Origin: Lachnospiraceae bacterium
Lineage (GTDB): Bacteria; Bacillota; Clostridia; Lachnospirales; Lachnospiraceae
Length of the DNA: 64,000 nt
Direction of reading: 5' to 3'
Assembly: GCA_009774345.1 (NCBI GenBank)
Contig: VSNR01000001.1
Coordinates: 58,368-122,367 of the forward strand
In this document: in pieces, positions 1 to 7,459 of the stretch
Numbering within the stretch: the stretch's first letter is position 1
Layout: each line of letters starts with the position of its first letter
Notes under the pieces: model-generated
Told to the model about the DNA's origin: nothing
Database searches by the model: none
The model's input: only the letters and a program-made list of their open reading frames with translations
Translations under genes and position numbers: made by a program

Positions 1-375
1 GCAGAGCATGGCAGGGGACTGCCCGTTGTCTCGCTGGATGACATTCGCGAACAGATGGGCATTTCCCCTGCCAAAAATTCGGGCAGAGTGGCGCAGGCTG
101 CCACGGAACAGGCAAGAATATATCTGAGAGGAAAACAGCCGTTTATCTGGAACGCGACAAACATTATTCAGGAGACCAGACAGCGGCTTGTTGGTCTGTT
201 TGCCGGATATGGTGCGCGGGTGCATCTGCTGTATTTGGAAGCGCCTTATCAGGAATTATTTGCCAGAAACCAAAAAAGAGCACGCTATATCCCCGAGCCT
301 GTATTGGAGGAAATGATTCGAAAATTAGAAATGCCGGCGCCGTGGGAGGCGTATGAGGTGATTTGGAGATTTTAA
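1..375 (+). CDS. P-loop kinase-type ATPase, C-terminal part (start lies outside the window)
   Basis: The reading frame is open from the first base and ends at TAA 373-375, so only the last 124 residues are visible. They read as the distal half of a T4 polynucleotide kinase-like P-loop domain: a strand/helix around VVSLDDIR, a predicted nucleotide-site strand FIWNATNI, and an arginine-rich lid (RNQKRARYI). The Walker A motif must lie upstream, outside the window. In related clostridia this kinase domain is often fused to an HD or nucleotidyltransferase domain, but nothing here tests that. A separate kinase of the same fold lies at 38401. The family is fairly clear; the substrate is unknown. 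Confidence 0.7.
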   Translation, partial: AEHGRGLPVVSLDDIREQMGISPAKNSGRVAQAATEQARIYLRGKQPFIWNATNIIQETRQRLVGLFAGYGARVHLLYLEAPYQELFARNQKRARYIPEPVLEEMIRKLEMPAPWEAYEVIWRF

Positions 376-387
376 TGCAAAAAGTAC

Positions 388-418
388 TTGACCCTCACGG
401 AACGTCATGGAGTATCTT
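388..418 (+). promoter_or_regulatory. MerR-type promoter with 19-bp spacer
   Basis: TTGACC at 388-393 and TATCTT at 413-418 are separated by 19 bp. The over-long spacer is the hallmark of promoters that MerR proteins activate by DNA twisting. The spacer carries an imperfect dyad around CCTCACGGAACGTCATGG. It lies directly before the MerR/TipAS gene at 451, so autoregulation is the natural inference. Confidence 0.6.
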
Positions 419-450
419 AGAAACTGTGAAGAAGCAGGAGGAGGATTGAT

Positions 451-1305
451 ATGATGACGGTAAAAGAGGTTTCAGAAATCACAGGCATCAGCGTGCGCAC
501 CCTTCATTATTATGACGAAATCGGACTGCTCACGCCGTCCGGGAAAAGTGAGGCAGGCTACAGGCTTTATGATGAGAAAGCGCTGGAACGGCTGCGGCAG
601 ATTTTATTTTTCCGCGAGTTTGACCTTCCACTGAAAGAGATTAAGGCTGTCATGGAGAATCCGTCTCTTGACAAAAATGAGATTCTGCAAATGCAGCGCC
701 GGATGCTCCTGCGCAAAAAGGAGCGGATGGAGCGGCTGATTGCAAGCATTGACAGGCTTTTGAGAGGAGAGGAAAGAATGGATTTTGAGGTGTTTAGCAG
801 GCGTGAGATGGAAGAAATTTGGGATTCAATGTACGAAAACTGCAATGAGGCGCAGAAGGCGATATTTATTTCCCATTATGGCAGCAAGGAAGCGTGGCGA
901 AGGCAGTTTTTGGAAAGTGCAGCGTCAGAGGAAGCCCGGCAAAATTTTGCAAAAATAATCGAATGGTATGGGAGCAAGGAGCAGGCGATGGAGGCGCAGA
1001 AGAATCCTACAGATGCAGGACTGATGACCGCATATCAGAAACGCATTACAGCGATCATGGAGAAACTTGCGGACAAAATGGGGACAGATGTCAATGCGCT
1101 GGAAGTGCGGGAGCTGGTCGGTGAATATGACTTCGTGGCAAAGCAGCTGTACCAGATGGAGGATGTCACTGCATTGATGCTGGAACTGGCACAGGGATAT
1201 CAGACCAATGAAATGATTCAGAAGGTGCAGGACAGTCTTTACGGGGACGGAACAACTGCGTATATCGGGCAGGCGATACAGGCGTTTTACACTGGGATAA
1301 AATAA
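451..1305 (+). CDS. MerR family regulator with TipAS effector domain
   Basis: This 284-residue protein is a cytoplasmic transcription activator. Residues 1-70 form the MerR winged helix-turn-helix (EVSEITGISVRTLHYYDEIGLL, written here in two parts: EVSEITGISVRT and LHYYDEIGLL). A coiled-coil dimerisation helix follows at about 75-115, then a TipAS-type antibiotic-recognition domain at about 130-284. TipAS proteins bind thiopeptides or other drugs and switch on resistance genes. The start is ATG 451 with AGGAGGAGG at 436-444; ATG 454 is the alternative. The gene follows a promoter with the 19-bp spacer typical of its own class. No adjacent efflux gene is co-directional and close, so the target regulon is unknown. 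Confidence 0.9.
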   Translation: MMTVKEVSEITGISVRTLHYYDEIGLLTPSGKSEAGYRLYDEKALERLRQILFFREFDLPLKEIKAVMENPSLDKNEILQMQRRMLLRKKERMERLIASIDRLLRGEERMDFEVFSRREMEEIWDSMYENCNEAQKAIFISHYGSKEAWRRQFLESAASEEARQNFAKIIEWYGSKEQAMEAQKNPTDAGLMTAYQKRITAIMEKLADKMGTDVNALEVRELVGEYDFVAKQLYQMEDVTALMLELAQGYQTNEMIQKVQDSLYGDGTTAYIGQAIQAFYTGIK

Positions 1306-1322
1306 CGGATATTTTTTGTTTC

Positions 1323-1351
1323 TTTACAAGCGTATTGAATCCCATTATAAT
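1323..1351 (+). promoter_or_regulatory. sigma-A promoter for the lipoprotein gene
   Basis: TTTACA at 1323-1328 and TATAAT at 1346-1351 have a 17-bp spacer. This would place transcription start near 1358, about 130 nt before the lipoprotein start. Confidence 0.6.
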
Positions 1352-1490
1352 ATAGTTGGTAGTTTGGTACTGTTCTTTATTCACTGTAGGAGGAAATGTT
1401 TGAGCGTACAAATGCTGGCGAAGAGAATATCTATATTCTTCTAAGACGATGAAAGATTGTATTAGTAAAGAAGGGAGAATAAAACAAAAA

Positions 1491-2099
1491 ATGAATATGA
1501 AAAAGAAGAAAGCTGGAAGGCGTGCGCTTGCCATTGTCATAGTGGCTACACTGCTGACAGGCTGCCAGTCCAATGCTGGCAGCAGCGCAGAGACAGGAGC
1601 ATTGAAGGAACAAATCGCGCAGCTGGAAAAACAGATTGCCGCATTAGAGCAGCAGGCAGCAAATAATAATGCAGCAAACAACAATGTAACGAAAGATAAC
1701 GCCGCAGATGAAGTGCCGCCTGCGGCAGAGACTGCACCAGCGCAAACTGACACAAGTGTCGGAAATAGCCAGCAGCCGGACGCTTCCGATGAGGGGCTGA
1801 CGACCTATACCATGCAAGAGCTGGAAAGCATGGTCGGTGCGTTTGTGCAAAAGGCGGATGCGGCGGCACCGAGTGGGTCAGCCGCGCAGGATCTGGAACA
1901 GTTTTTTGCCCTGAAACAAGAGGAAAAGCAGATTGATGACCTGCTTGACCATCATGAGGATGAGCTGGAAGAACTGTACAAGGTCCAATCCCTGACAAGA
2001 GAGGACTATAAACGGCTCGAACGGGAACTCGAGCGGCTGGAGGATAAGCTGGATGCCGCCGAAGACCAGCTAGAGTATATGTTTGGCATAGACGACTGA
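1491..2099 (+). CDS. Predicted lipoprotein with two coiled coils, function unknown
   Basis: The protein starts with a lysine-rich n-region, a hydrophobic stretch and a lipobox LLTGC (Cys25), so it is predicted to be exported and lipid-anchored on the outer face of the membrane. Two predicted coiled coils (about residues 36-55 and 140-202) flank a low-complexity Ala/Asn/Asp/Thr linker. No enzymatic motif is visible. I chose ATG 1491 because a GGGAG at 1473-1477 precedes it and because it puts the signal peptide at the N-terminus. An in-frame ATG at 1449 would add 14 residues but has no ribosome binding site. The stop is immediately followed by the convergent gene remnant at 2100. Confidence 0.7.
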   Translation: MNMKKKKAGRRALAIVIVATLLTGCQSNAGSSAETGALKEQIAQLEKQIAALEQQAANNNAANNNVTKDNAADEVPPAAETAPAQTDTSVGNSQQPDASDEGLTTYTMQELESMVGAFVQKADAAAPSGSAAQDLEQFFALKQEEKQIDDLLDHHEDELEELYKVQSLTREDYKRLERELERLEDKLDAAEDQLEYMFGIDD

Positions 2100-2369
2100 C
2101 TACTTTGCGTACTGTCTAAAATCAATGTCATATCTTGTTCCCTGTGAGAACAGAACACCGCCTGTGAGCTGGATACGCAGGATAATGGTATTTTCATCGG
2201 CGAAGTTATTGTGGCCGTTGTCAATCCACGCCGCGAACGCGCTTCGCAGTTTTCGGGCGATATCCTTGTTCTCATTTTTACCGAAATAACCAAGGCTCGC
2301 GCCTTTCCCGTGTGCTGTAAACCAGTCTCCGGCTACTGCTACATTGGGATTTTGCGCGAGCTGTTTCAT
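2100..2369 (-). pseudogene. Pyridoxamine 5'-phosphate oxidase-like protein, 5'-truncated remnant
   Basis: The 89 residues match the C-terminal half of a PNPOx-like split-barrel protein: KQLAQNPNVAVAGDWFTA near the start and GVLFSQGTRYDIDF near the end are typical of that family. Intact members are about 140-150 residues and begin with a flavin-binding barrel strand region that is missing here. The frame stays open upstream of ATG 2369 but the extra residues do not look like the family. No good ribosome binding site precedes 2369. I infer a decayed gene whose 5' half was lost when the adjacent flagellin segment arrived or was rearranged. Confidence 0.6.
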
Positions 2370-2490
2370 TTTACCTGAGAGGGCATGCGTGCATAGTGAA
2401 TGAACCAGACAAAACGGATATGGAAATCAGATAATGGCTTGGGAAGTGAAGGATTCCAGAGTGCATTATTCTACAAGGAGGTAGGAAGAT

Positions 2491-3441
2491 TTGGTAATAC
2501 AACACAATATGAGTGCCTTGAATGCAAACAGAATGCTGGGGATCACTAGCTGGCATCTTGGAAAATCTGCTGAAAAGCTGGCGTCAGGTTATAAGATTAA
2601 CAGGGCTGCCGATGATGCGGCAGGTCTCTCCATATCTGAGAAGATGCGCAAAAGAATCCGTGGACTTGACAAAGGAATGGAGAATGTTGAAGATGGCATT
2701 TCGCTGTGTCAGGTAGCAGACGGCGCGCTGAATGAAATTGCAGATATGCTTCAGCGTGCCCGTGAGCTCAGCATTAAAGCGTATAACGGCACAAATTCAA
2801 AAAGTGACAGAGGCATGATTCAGGATGAGATTAGCCAATGCATCAACGAGTTAGACAGAGTTTTTGAGACGACAAAATTTAATGAGATTTATATTTTTCG
2901 AAACGGCGGCAGGGTTCAGGGAGAGGTTTTTCATCCAGAGTCTTATACCGTGAAAGAAACTGTGGAGTTTTATAAAGATATGCCTTCATGGCTGAAAATC
3001 AATGACGCTGTCGTGGCACCGGGAACCTATCCCAAAATAGAGGTACATCCCAGTTATCTGACACAGCAGACACAGGATTTGACAGGCATCATGAAGCATG
3101 CGTTTGAACTTCGTGATGGTTCCAGTGTAAAAATATATTTTGGACCCAGACAAAACGGTATGACGTCTGACGGTTATCAGTGGGCTGGCGATTTTATCAA
3201 AATGAAGGCTGGTACGGATGCATATAAGGAACTGATGGACCCGGGACACGCATTTTACAAATATATTCAGAATCATTTGGATTCAAATGGAGATTATACA
3301 GGCTGGATGCCAACGCTTTCAGACAATGTGTCGGCTAAACTGGATTTTTCGGGACTGACCAATGTAAAAGACGCGTCAGAGCTCTATGGAAAGCTCAGTG
3401 AACTGGTGGGAACAGAGTTGGGAGGTCTTATCCCAGCCTGA
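2491..3441 (+). pseudogene. Flagellin lacking its C-terminal D0/D1 domain
   Basis: The N-terminal 140 residues are classic flagellin (VIQHNMSALNANR, then KLASGYKINRAADDAAGLSI and a NVEDGISLCQVADGAL-type helix). Residues 140-310 form a variable domain. The conserved C-terminal flagellin helix, needed to pack into the filament core, is absent; the protein stops after GTELGGLIPA. An intact AAGGAGGT at 2475-2482 precedes a TTG start at 2491 with ideal spacing, so translation is likely still initiated. Right after the truncation the DNA becomes the tail of an XRE regulator, which marks a recombination junction. It could be a secreted or dead filament subunit; I treat it as non-functional flagellin. 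Confidence 0.75.
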
Positions 3442-3623
3442 CAGCATTATTTACGATATCCAATTCTCTGAAGTGTGGTATTGATTATCTGATTGGGGAA
3501 CAGTATTTATTTGAACAGGAAGCGATATCCAATGAAGCGATAGATAAAAAAATAGCGAAGGCTTTACAGTGCTGTTCGAAGGAAAAAAAAGAAAAAATAT
3601 TAAAAATCATCGAGATTTTATAA
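3426..3623 (+). pseudogene. XRE-type helix-turn-helix regulator, C-terminal remnant
   Basis: Reading 3426-3623 gives SYPSLTALFTISNSLKCG followed by IDYLIGEQ and a charged helical tail ending at TAA 3621-3623. The pattern P-S-x-x-x-L-x-x-I-x-x-x-L-x-x-x-I-D-Y-L-I-G is the end of a Cro/CI HTH domain. The N-terminal part is missing. The frame overlaps the last codons of the truncated flagellin, so the two remnants were fused by deletion or recombination near 3425-3430. No start codon or ribosome binding site serves it. Confidence 0.65.
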
Positions 3624-3661
3624 GACGGGAGACAGAACCTGTGAAATTTACAGAGGCCAGA

Positions 3662-3690
3662 TAGACAGTTACAAAAAGCTGTGATAGAAT
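3662..3690 (+). promoter_or_regulatory. sigma-A promoter for the ArsC-like gene
   Basis: TAGACA at 3662-3667 and TAGAAT at 3685-3690 have a 17-bp spacer. AAGGAGGAG follows just before the ATG at 3724. Confidence 0.5.
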
Positions 3691-3723
3691 AAAAAATTAT
3701 ATGAAATCAAGGAGGAGAACAAG

Positions 3724-4080
3724 ATGAACCCAGTAATACTATGTTATGAGAAATGCAGCACCTGCAAAAAAGCGCTAAAGTGGGTGGAGGAATCCGGCTA
3801 TGAGGTGCAGGTGCGCCCCATCAAGGAAGAAAATCCGACAGCGGAGGAGTTAAAAGAATGGCATCAGACAAGCAGGCTGCCATTAAAGCGGTTTTTTAAT
3901 ACAAGTGGAAATCTGTATAAGGAATTGAAGCTCAAGGACAAACTGCCCGAAATGAGCGAGGAGGAGCAGTACCAGCTATTGTCCACAGATGGAATGCTGG
4001 TAAAGCGCCCCCTGCTGATTACTGAAAAAGGCGTTTGTCCGGGCTTTTCACAAGAGGAGTGGGCGAAACTGCTGGGATAA
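3724..4080 (+). CDS. ArsC/Spx-family thioredoxin-fold protein
   Basis: The protein has 118 residues, the full length for the ArsC/YffB/MgsR family. CYEKCSTCKKA near the N-terminus carries the family active-site cysteine in a CxxC arrangement. The rest shows the family pattern, including the R-P-I-K-E-E-N-P segment, the FNTSGNLYKEL region and the conserved KRPLLI segment with the cis-proline. Members act as glutaredoxin-dependent arsenate reductases or, in Firmicutes, as Spx-like regulators; sequence alone does not separate these. No arsenic genes are adjacent. The start is ATG 3724 with AAGGAGGAG upstream, and it has its own promoter. Confidence 0.85.
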   Translation: MNPVILCYEKCSTCKKALKWVEESGYEVQVRPIKEENPTAEELKEWHQTSRLPLKRFFNTSGNLYKELKLKDKLPEMSEEEQYQLLSTDGMLVKRPLLITEKGVCPGFSQEEWAKLLG

Positions 4081-4088
4081 TGCCAGAT

Positions 4089-4289
4089 TCAGCCCTGTCT
4101 TTCGAACACCGGAATCTGCGCTAGCGGTGCGGGGCAGAGCAGCGTCTGTCCGCCCTCATAAAGCTGGCTGTCCACAAGGCATTTCCATGTGCTGGCGGGC
4201 AGATAGACCTCGCGCTCGCGCTGTCCCAATTGCAAAACCGGCGCGACTAAATACTGATTTCCAAACATATACTGGTCGTCCAATTCCCA
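4089..4289 (-). pseudogene. GH31 alpha-glucosidase/xylosidase, C-terminal remnant
   Basis: On the minus strand the frame reads WELDDQYMFGNQYLVAPVL, then a YLPASTW segment and ends APLAQIPVFERQG. These are the conserved strand after the catalytic barrel and the proximal beta-sandwich of glycoside hydrolase family 31. Intact enzymes have 650-800 residues; only about 67 remain. The matching sequence ends abruptly near 4289, where the CPBP protease gene begins on the other strand with a ribosome binding site inside the remnant. Confidence 0.7.
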
Positions 4290-4301
4290 GTAGAGGAAAA
4301 A

Positions 4302-5021
4302 ATGATGAAAAATTCAGTTCGTTTGACACTTGTTGCACTTTTGTTTTATTTATTGCAGTCGCTTCTGTGCGGTATCATGATCGGGACATTCCGCATGAAT
4401 GCAGTATGGGCTGAATTGTCAAGTGCCGTGGTGGTTGTGGCAGTTCTTGTTCTTATGATGAGAAAAAAAGAAGTGCTTTCTTATTATGGCATCTGTACAG
4501 GACAATGGGCGCATTTTATGAAAAACCAGTTCTTTCTCCTGCTTGTTCCGCTTGTAAATCTGCCATATTTATACAAAGCGGATTTTTCCAGCACAGAACT
4601 TCATATAGGCTTTTCGCTGATTCATAGTCTTTTTGTTGGTATTATGGAGGAACTGATTTTCAGAAGTTTTTTGTGCCGTTCGATCGAACAGCAGTCCAAT
4701 GAGCAGAAGGCAGTTTTGGTTTCAAGTGTGATTTTTGGTGCGTTTCATTTACTGAATATTGGAAATATCCCGTTTGCTTTTGTCTTGCTACAGGTCTTGT
4801 ATGCGTTTGCGGCTGGTGTTTCCTTTGCGGTAGTCTTTTACAAGACAAAAAGTATTCTGTTTTGCATGATGGTGCATACATTGGTTGATTTTCTCGGGTC
4901 ATTTGAAGTACAGCCAATTTGGGAAGCAGAGGTTCTGGGGACGGTGGTTTGCTGTGCATGTGCCGGGTATGCGTACTTTTTTGTGCATAATCCAAGGCAG
5001 AGGAGCGAAGATTGTGCTTGA
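4302..5021 (+). CDS. CPBP family intramembrane glutamic protease (CAAX protease-like)
   Basis: The protein has about seven hydrophobic segments and the family motifs: EELIFRS (EExxxR motif 1), FGAFHLL (FxxxH motif 2) and a late MMVHTLVD (third motif histidine). These residues form the active site in Rce1-like membrane proteases. Bacterial CPBP proteins act in bacteriocin self-immunity, peptide pheromone processing or unknown roles. The start is ATG 4302 (4305 possible) with AGAGGA at 4291-4296. A second, different CPBP gene follows 53 bp downstream, probably in the same transcript. Confidence 0.85.
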   Translation: MMKNSVRLTLVALLFYLLQSLLCGIMIGTFRMNAVWAELSSAVVVVAVLVLMMRKKEVLSYYGICTGQWAHFMKNQFFLLLVPLVNLPYLYKADFSSTELHIGFSLIHSLFVGIMEELIFRSFLCRSIEQQSNEQKAVLVSSVIFGAFHLLNIGNIPFAFVLLQVLYAFAAGVSFAVVFYKTKSILFCMMVHTLVDFLGSFEVQPIWEAEVLGTVVCCACAGYAYFFVHNPRQRSEDCA

Positions 5022-5074
5022 GCATTGATGGTGTTTCTCATATAATAAATATAGAGATAGAAGGAGATGACGCA

Positions 5075-5830
5075 ATGGTTTTTTATATTTTGATGATCCT
5101 GTTTACGATGATTCTGTTTCGGAAAACGGAGCGTGCATTCACACAAGCCCCGAAGCTTGAAATCTTCTTTTGCTTGTCATGGTTTTTGTTTTATTTTTTG
5201 CTTGCCATGATGAGTATGCAGTTTGAGCTGCAGTTGGTAAATGAAATTTCAAACTGGCTTTTCTTTGTTTTGTTTCCGTTGCTGATTACAGCCAGATTGC
5301 GAAAAGAATCACTTAAAAAGACACTCCATGAAATCGGAATAAAGCGTTTTGATAAGAAAACAGGACTGAAAACGCTGTTGGTTTGTCTGATTTATATTGT
5401 TATTGTTTTCACAATGTTCAGTGCGGGGGAGGAAACAGATATCACGATAGAAGACATACCAAAAATAGTGGCATATTTACCGCTGTTTTGGATTTTAATG
5501 ATTCTGACAGCCGGTTTTACAGAAGAGTTCTTCTTTCGGGGAGTTCTCCAGCGGTGTATGATGAATGCATTGAAACGCCCCTGTACAGCTATTCTGATTA
5601 GCAGCATTTTATTTGGTCTCTATCATTTTCCATTTGCATTTTATCTGTGGGAGGGTGTGTCAGGAAGTGTGATAGATTCGCTCAAAATGATTCTGACAGA
5701 ACATGTTGCGGCAGGGATTGCTCATGGATTATTATACGATAAAACCAGTAAAAATCTCTGGAGCAGTATTCTTTTACATTCGCTGTCCAATGCAGCGATT
5801 ATGGCGCTGGGGATTGGGGCATTACGATAG
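5075..5830 (+). CDS. CPBP family intramembrane glutamic protease (second copy)
   Basis: This is a 251-residue multi-pass membrane protein with TEEFFFRG (EExxxR), LFGLYHFPF (FxxxH-like) and SILLHSLSNA (third motif). It is clearly diverged from the CPBP gene just upstream, so it is not a recent duplicate. ATG 5075 is preferred because AAGGAG at 5061-5066 lies 8 nt ahead; the open frame extends upstream to 5012 without a ribosome binding site. The AAA-ATPase-like cluster starts 36 bp later. Confidence 0.85.
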   Translation: MVFYILMILFTMILFRKTERAFTQAPKLEIFFCLSWFLFYFLLAMMSMQFELQLVNEISNWLFFVLFPLLITARLRKESLKKTLHEIGIKRFDKKTGLKTLLVCLIYIVIVFTMFSAGEETDITIEDIPKIVAYLPLFWILMILTAGFTEEFFFRGVLQRCMMNALKRPCTAILISSILFGLYHFPFAFYLWEGVSGSVIDSLKMILTEHVAAGIAHGLLYDKTSKNLWSSILLHSLSNAAIMALGIGALR

Positions 5831-5866
5831 AAAGGGCTGTGTAACAGCTTCAAAGTGGAGGGGCGT

Positions 5867-7450
5867 ATGGGCATTTATTTGAATCCGGGAAATATTAGTT
5901 TTGCGAAGACAGTCCGTTCGCAAGTTTATGTGGATAAGACAGGGCTGATTGCACATACAAATGATTATATCAATACAAGAGATCAATACCTCTGCATCAG
6001 CAGACCAAGGCGGTTTGGCAAATCCATGACCCTTGAAATGCTGGCGGCATACTACAGCCGTGGCTGTGATTCGAGGGCGCTGTTTTCCGGGTTTAAGATT
6101 GCACAGCACAAGGATTTTGAGAAGCATCTGAATCAATATGATGTGATTTATCTGAATATGCAGCAGTTTCTCATTGAGGCAGGCGCACAAGATGTGATAA
6201 AATACATTGAACAGGAAGTGCTCAGAGAGCTTCGAAAGGGATATGGAAAGTATCTGGACCGGGAGGGAATCCGATTTGCCGCCGCCCTGCGGGAGATTTT
6301 TTCAGAGACAGGAAGGCAGTTTGTATTTCTGATTGACGAGTGGGACTGTGTGATGCGCGAGCGGCAGGAATCCGAAGCGATGCAAAAGCAGTATCTTGAT
6401 TTTCTGCGCAATCTGTTAAAAGATCAGCCGTATGTAGCGCTTGCCTATGTGACGGGGATTCTGCCGGTAAAGAAATACGGTCTGCACTCGGCGCTGAATA
6501 TGTTCTGGGAGTATTCTATGACAGACCAGAGTCTGTTTGAGGAATATACGGGGTTTACAGAAAGTGAAGTGAAAGCGCTGTGTGAGCAGTTTGAGATGGA
6601 TTTTGCAGAGACAAGCAGCTGGTATGATGGATATACCTTTACGGAATTTCAGCATATTTATAATCCAAAGTCAGTGGTGGAGGCGATGCGCCGTCATAGG
6701 TTTTCAAACTACTGGACATCGACAGAGACGTATGAGGCGCTCAAGATCTACATGGAAATGGATTTTGACGGTCTGCGGGCAGATATCGTACAGATGCTCG
6801 GCGGGGGGCGCGTCAGGGTCAACACGCGCAGTTTCCAGAATGACATGCGTAATTTTCATACAAAGGATGATGTGCTGACGTTGTTGATTCATCTGGGATA
6901 TCTAGGCTATGATTCCAATGAAAAAGAAGCATTTATTCCAAATAAAGAGATCATAGAGGAGTTTGAAAATGCGATGAGCGTTGGCGGTTGGCCAAATGTG
7001 ATGAATGTGCTGAAGGCATCTGAGAAGCTCCTTGAAGATACCCTGCGGGGCGATGCGGAGAGCGTGGCAAAGGAGCTGGACAAGGCACACAGCGAAGTGG
7101 CTTCGATTCTGACCTACAATGATGAAAACTCGCTAGGCTGTGCAGTTGGGCTTGCGTATTACAGTGCGCGGAAGGACTATAAACTCATTCGGGAGCTTCC
7201 GGCGGGGAAAGGGTTTGCAGACATCGTATTTTTACCGCTGCCGCACACAAAGAAACCAGCGATGATCGTAGAGTTAAAGTATGACAGAAGTGTCCGTGCG
7301 GCGATACAGCAGATCAAGGACAGACAGTATACACAGGCGTTTGAAGGGTATACAGGAGAGATCTTACTGGTCGGTGTGAACTATAATAAGAACACCCCGG
7401 ATAAGCCACACAGCTGTGTGATTGAGCGGGTGGGGAAAGCGGATTTGTAG
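5867..7450 (+). CDS. AAA-ATPase-like / PD-(D/E)XK nuclease family protein, copy 1
   Basis: The 527-residue protein has two parts. The N-terminal AAA-ATPase-like domain (PF09820 type) opens with VDKTGLIAHTNDYI and a family-typical P-loop SRPRRFGKSMTLEML (about residues 45-59), with a Walker B-like strand FVFLIDEWD near 160. The C-terminal PD-(D/E)XK domain (about 420-527) has GKGFADIVFLPL and IVELKYD, the D and ExK metal ligands. The family is very common in gut Firmicutes and Bacteroidetes and has no established role; defence or mobile-element functions have been suggested only by context. ATG 5867 is preferred over GTG 5855 because GGAGGGG at 5857-5863 precedes it. It is first of three tandem paralogues. 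Confidence 0.85.
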   Translation: MGIYLNPGNISFAKTVRSQVYVDKTGLIAHTNDYINTRDQYLCISRPRRFGKSMTLEMLAAYYSRGCDSRALFSGFKIAQHKDFEKHLNQYDVIYLNMQQFLIEAGAQDVIKYIEQEVLRELRKGYGKYLDREGIRFAAALREIFSETGRQFVFLIDEWDCVMRERQESEAMQKQYLDFLRNLLKDQPYVALAYVTGILPVKKYGLHSALNMFWEYSMTDQSLFEEYTGFTESEVKALCEQFEMDFAETSSWYDGYTFTEFQHIYNPKSVVEAMRRHRFSNYWTSTETYEALKIYMEMDFDGLRADIVQMLGGGRVRVNTRSFQNDMRNFHTKDDVLTLLIHLGYLGYDSNEKEAFIPNKEIIEEFENAMSVGGWPNVMNVLKASEKLLEDTLRGDAESVAKELDKAHSEVASILTYNDENSLGCAVGLAYYSARKDYKLIRELPAGKGFADIVFLPLPHTKKPAMIVELKYDRSVRAAIQQIKDRQYTQAFEGYTGEILLVGVNYNKNTPDKPHSCVIERVGKADL

Positions 7451-7459
7451 GAGGGAAGT

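Noticed and set aside
1166..1753. 195-codon minus-strand frame over the lipoprotein promoter
   Set aside because: It crosses two plus-strand genes and a good promoter and is Ala/Ser/Cys low-complexity.
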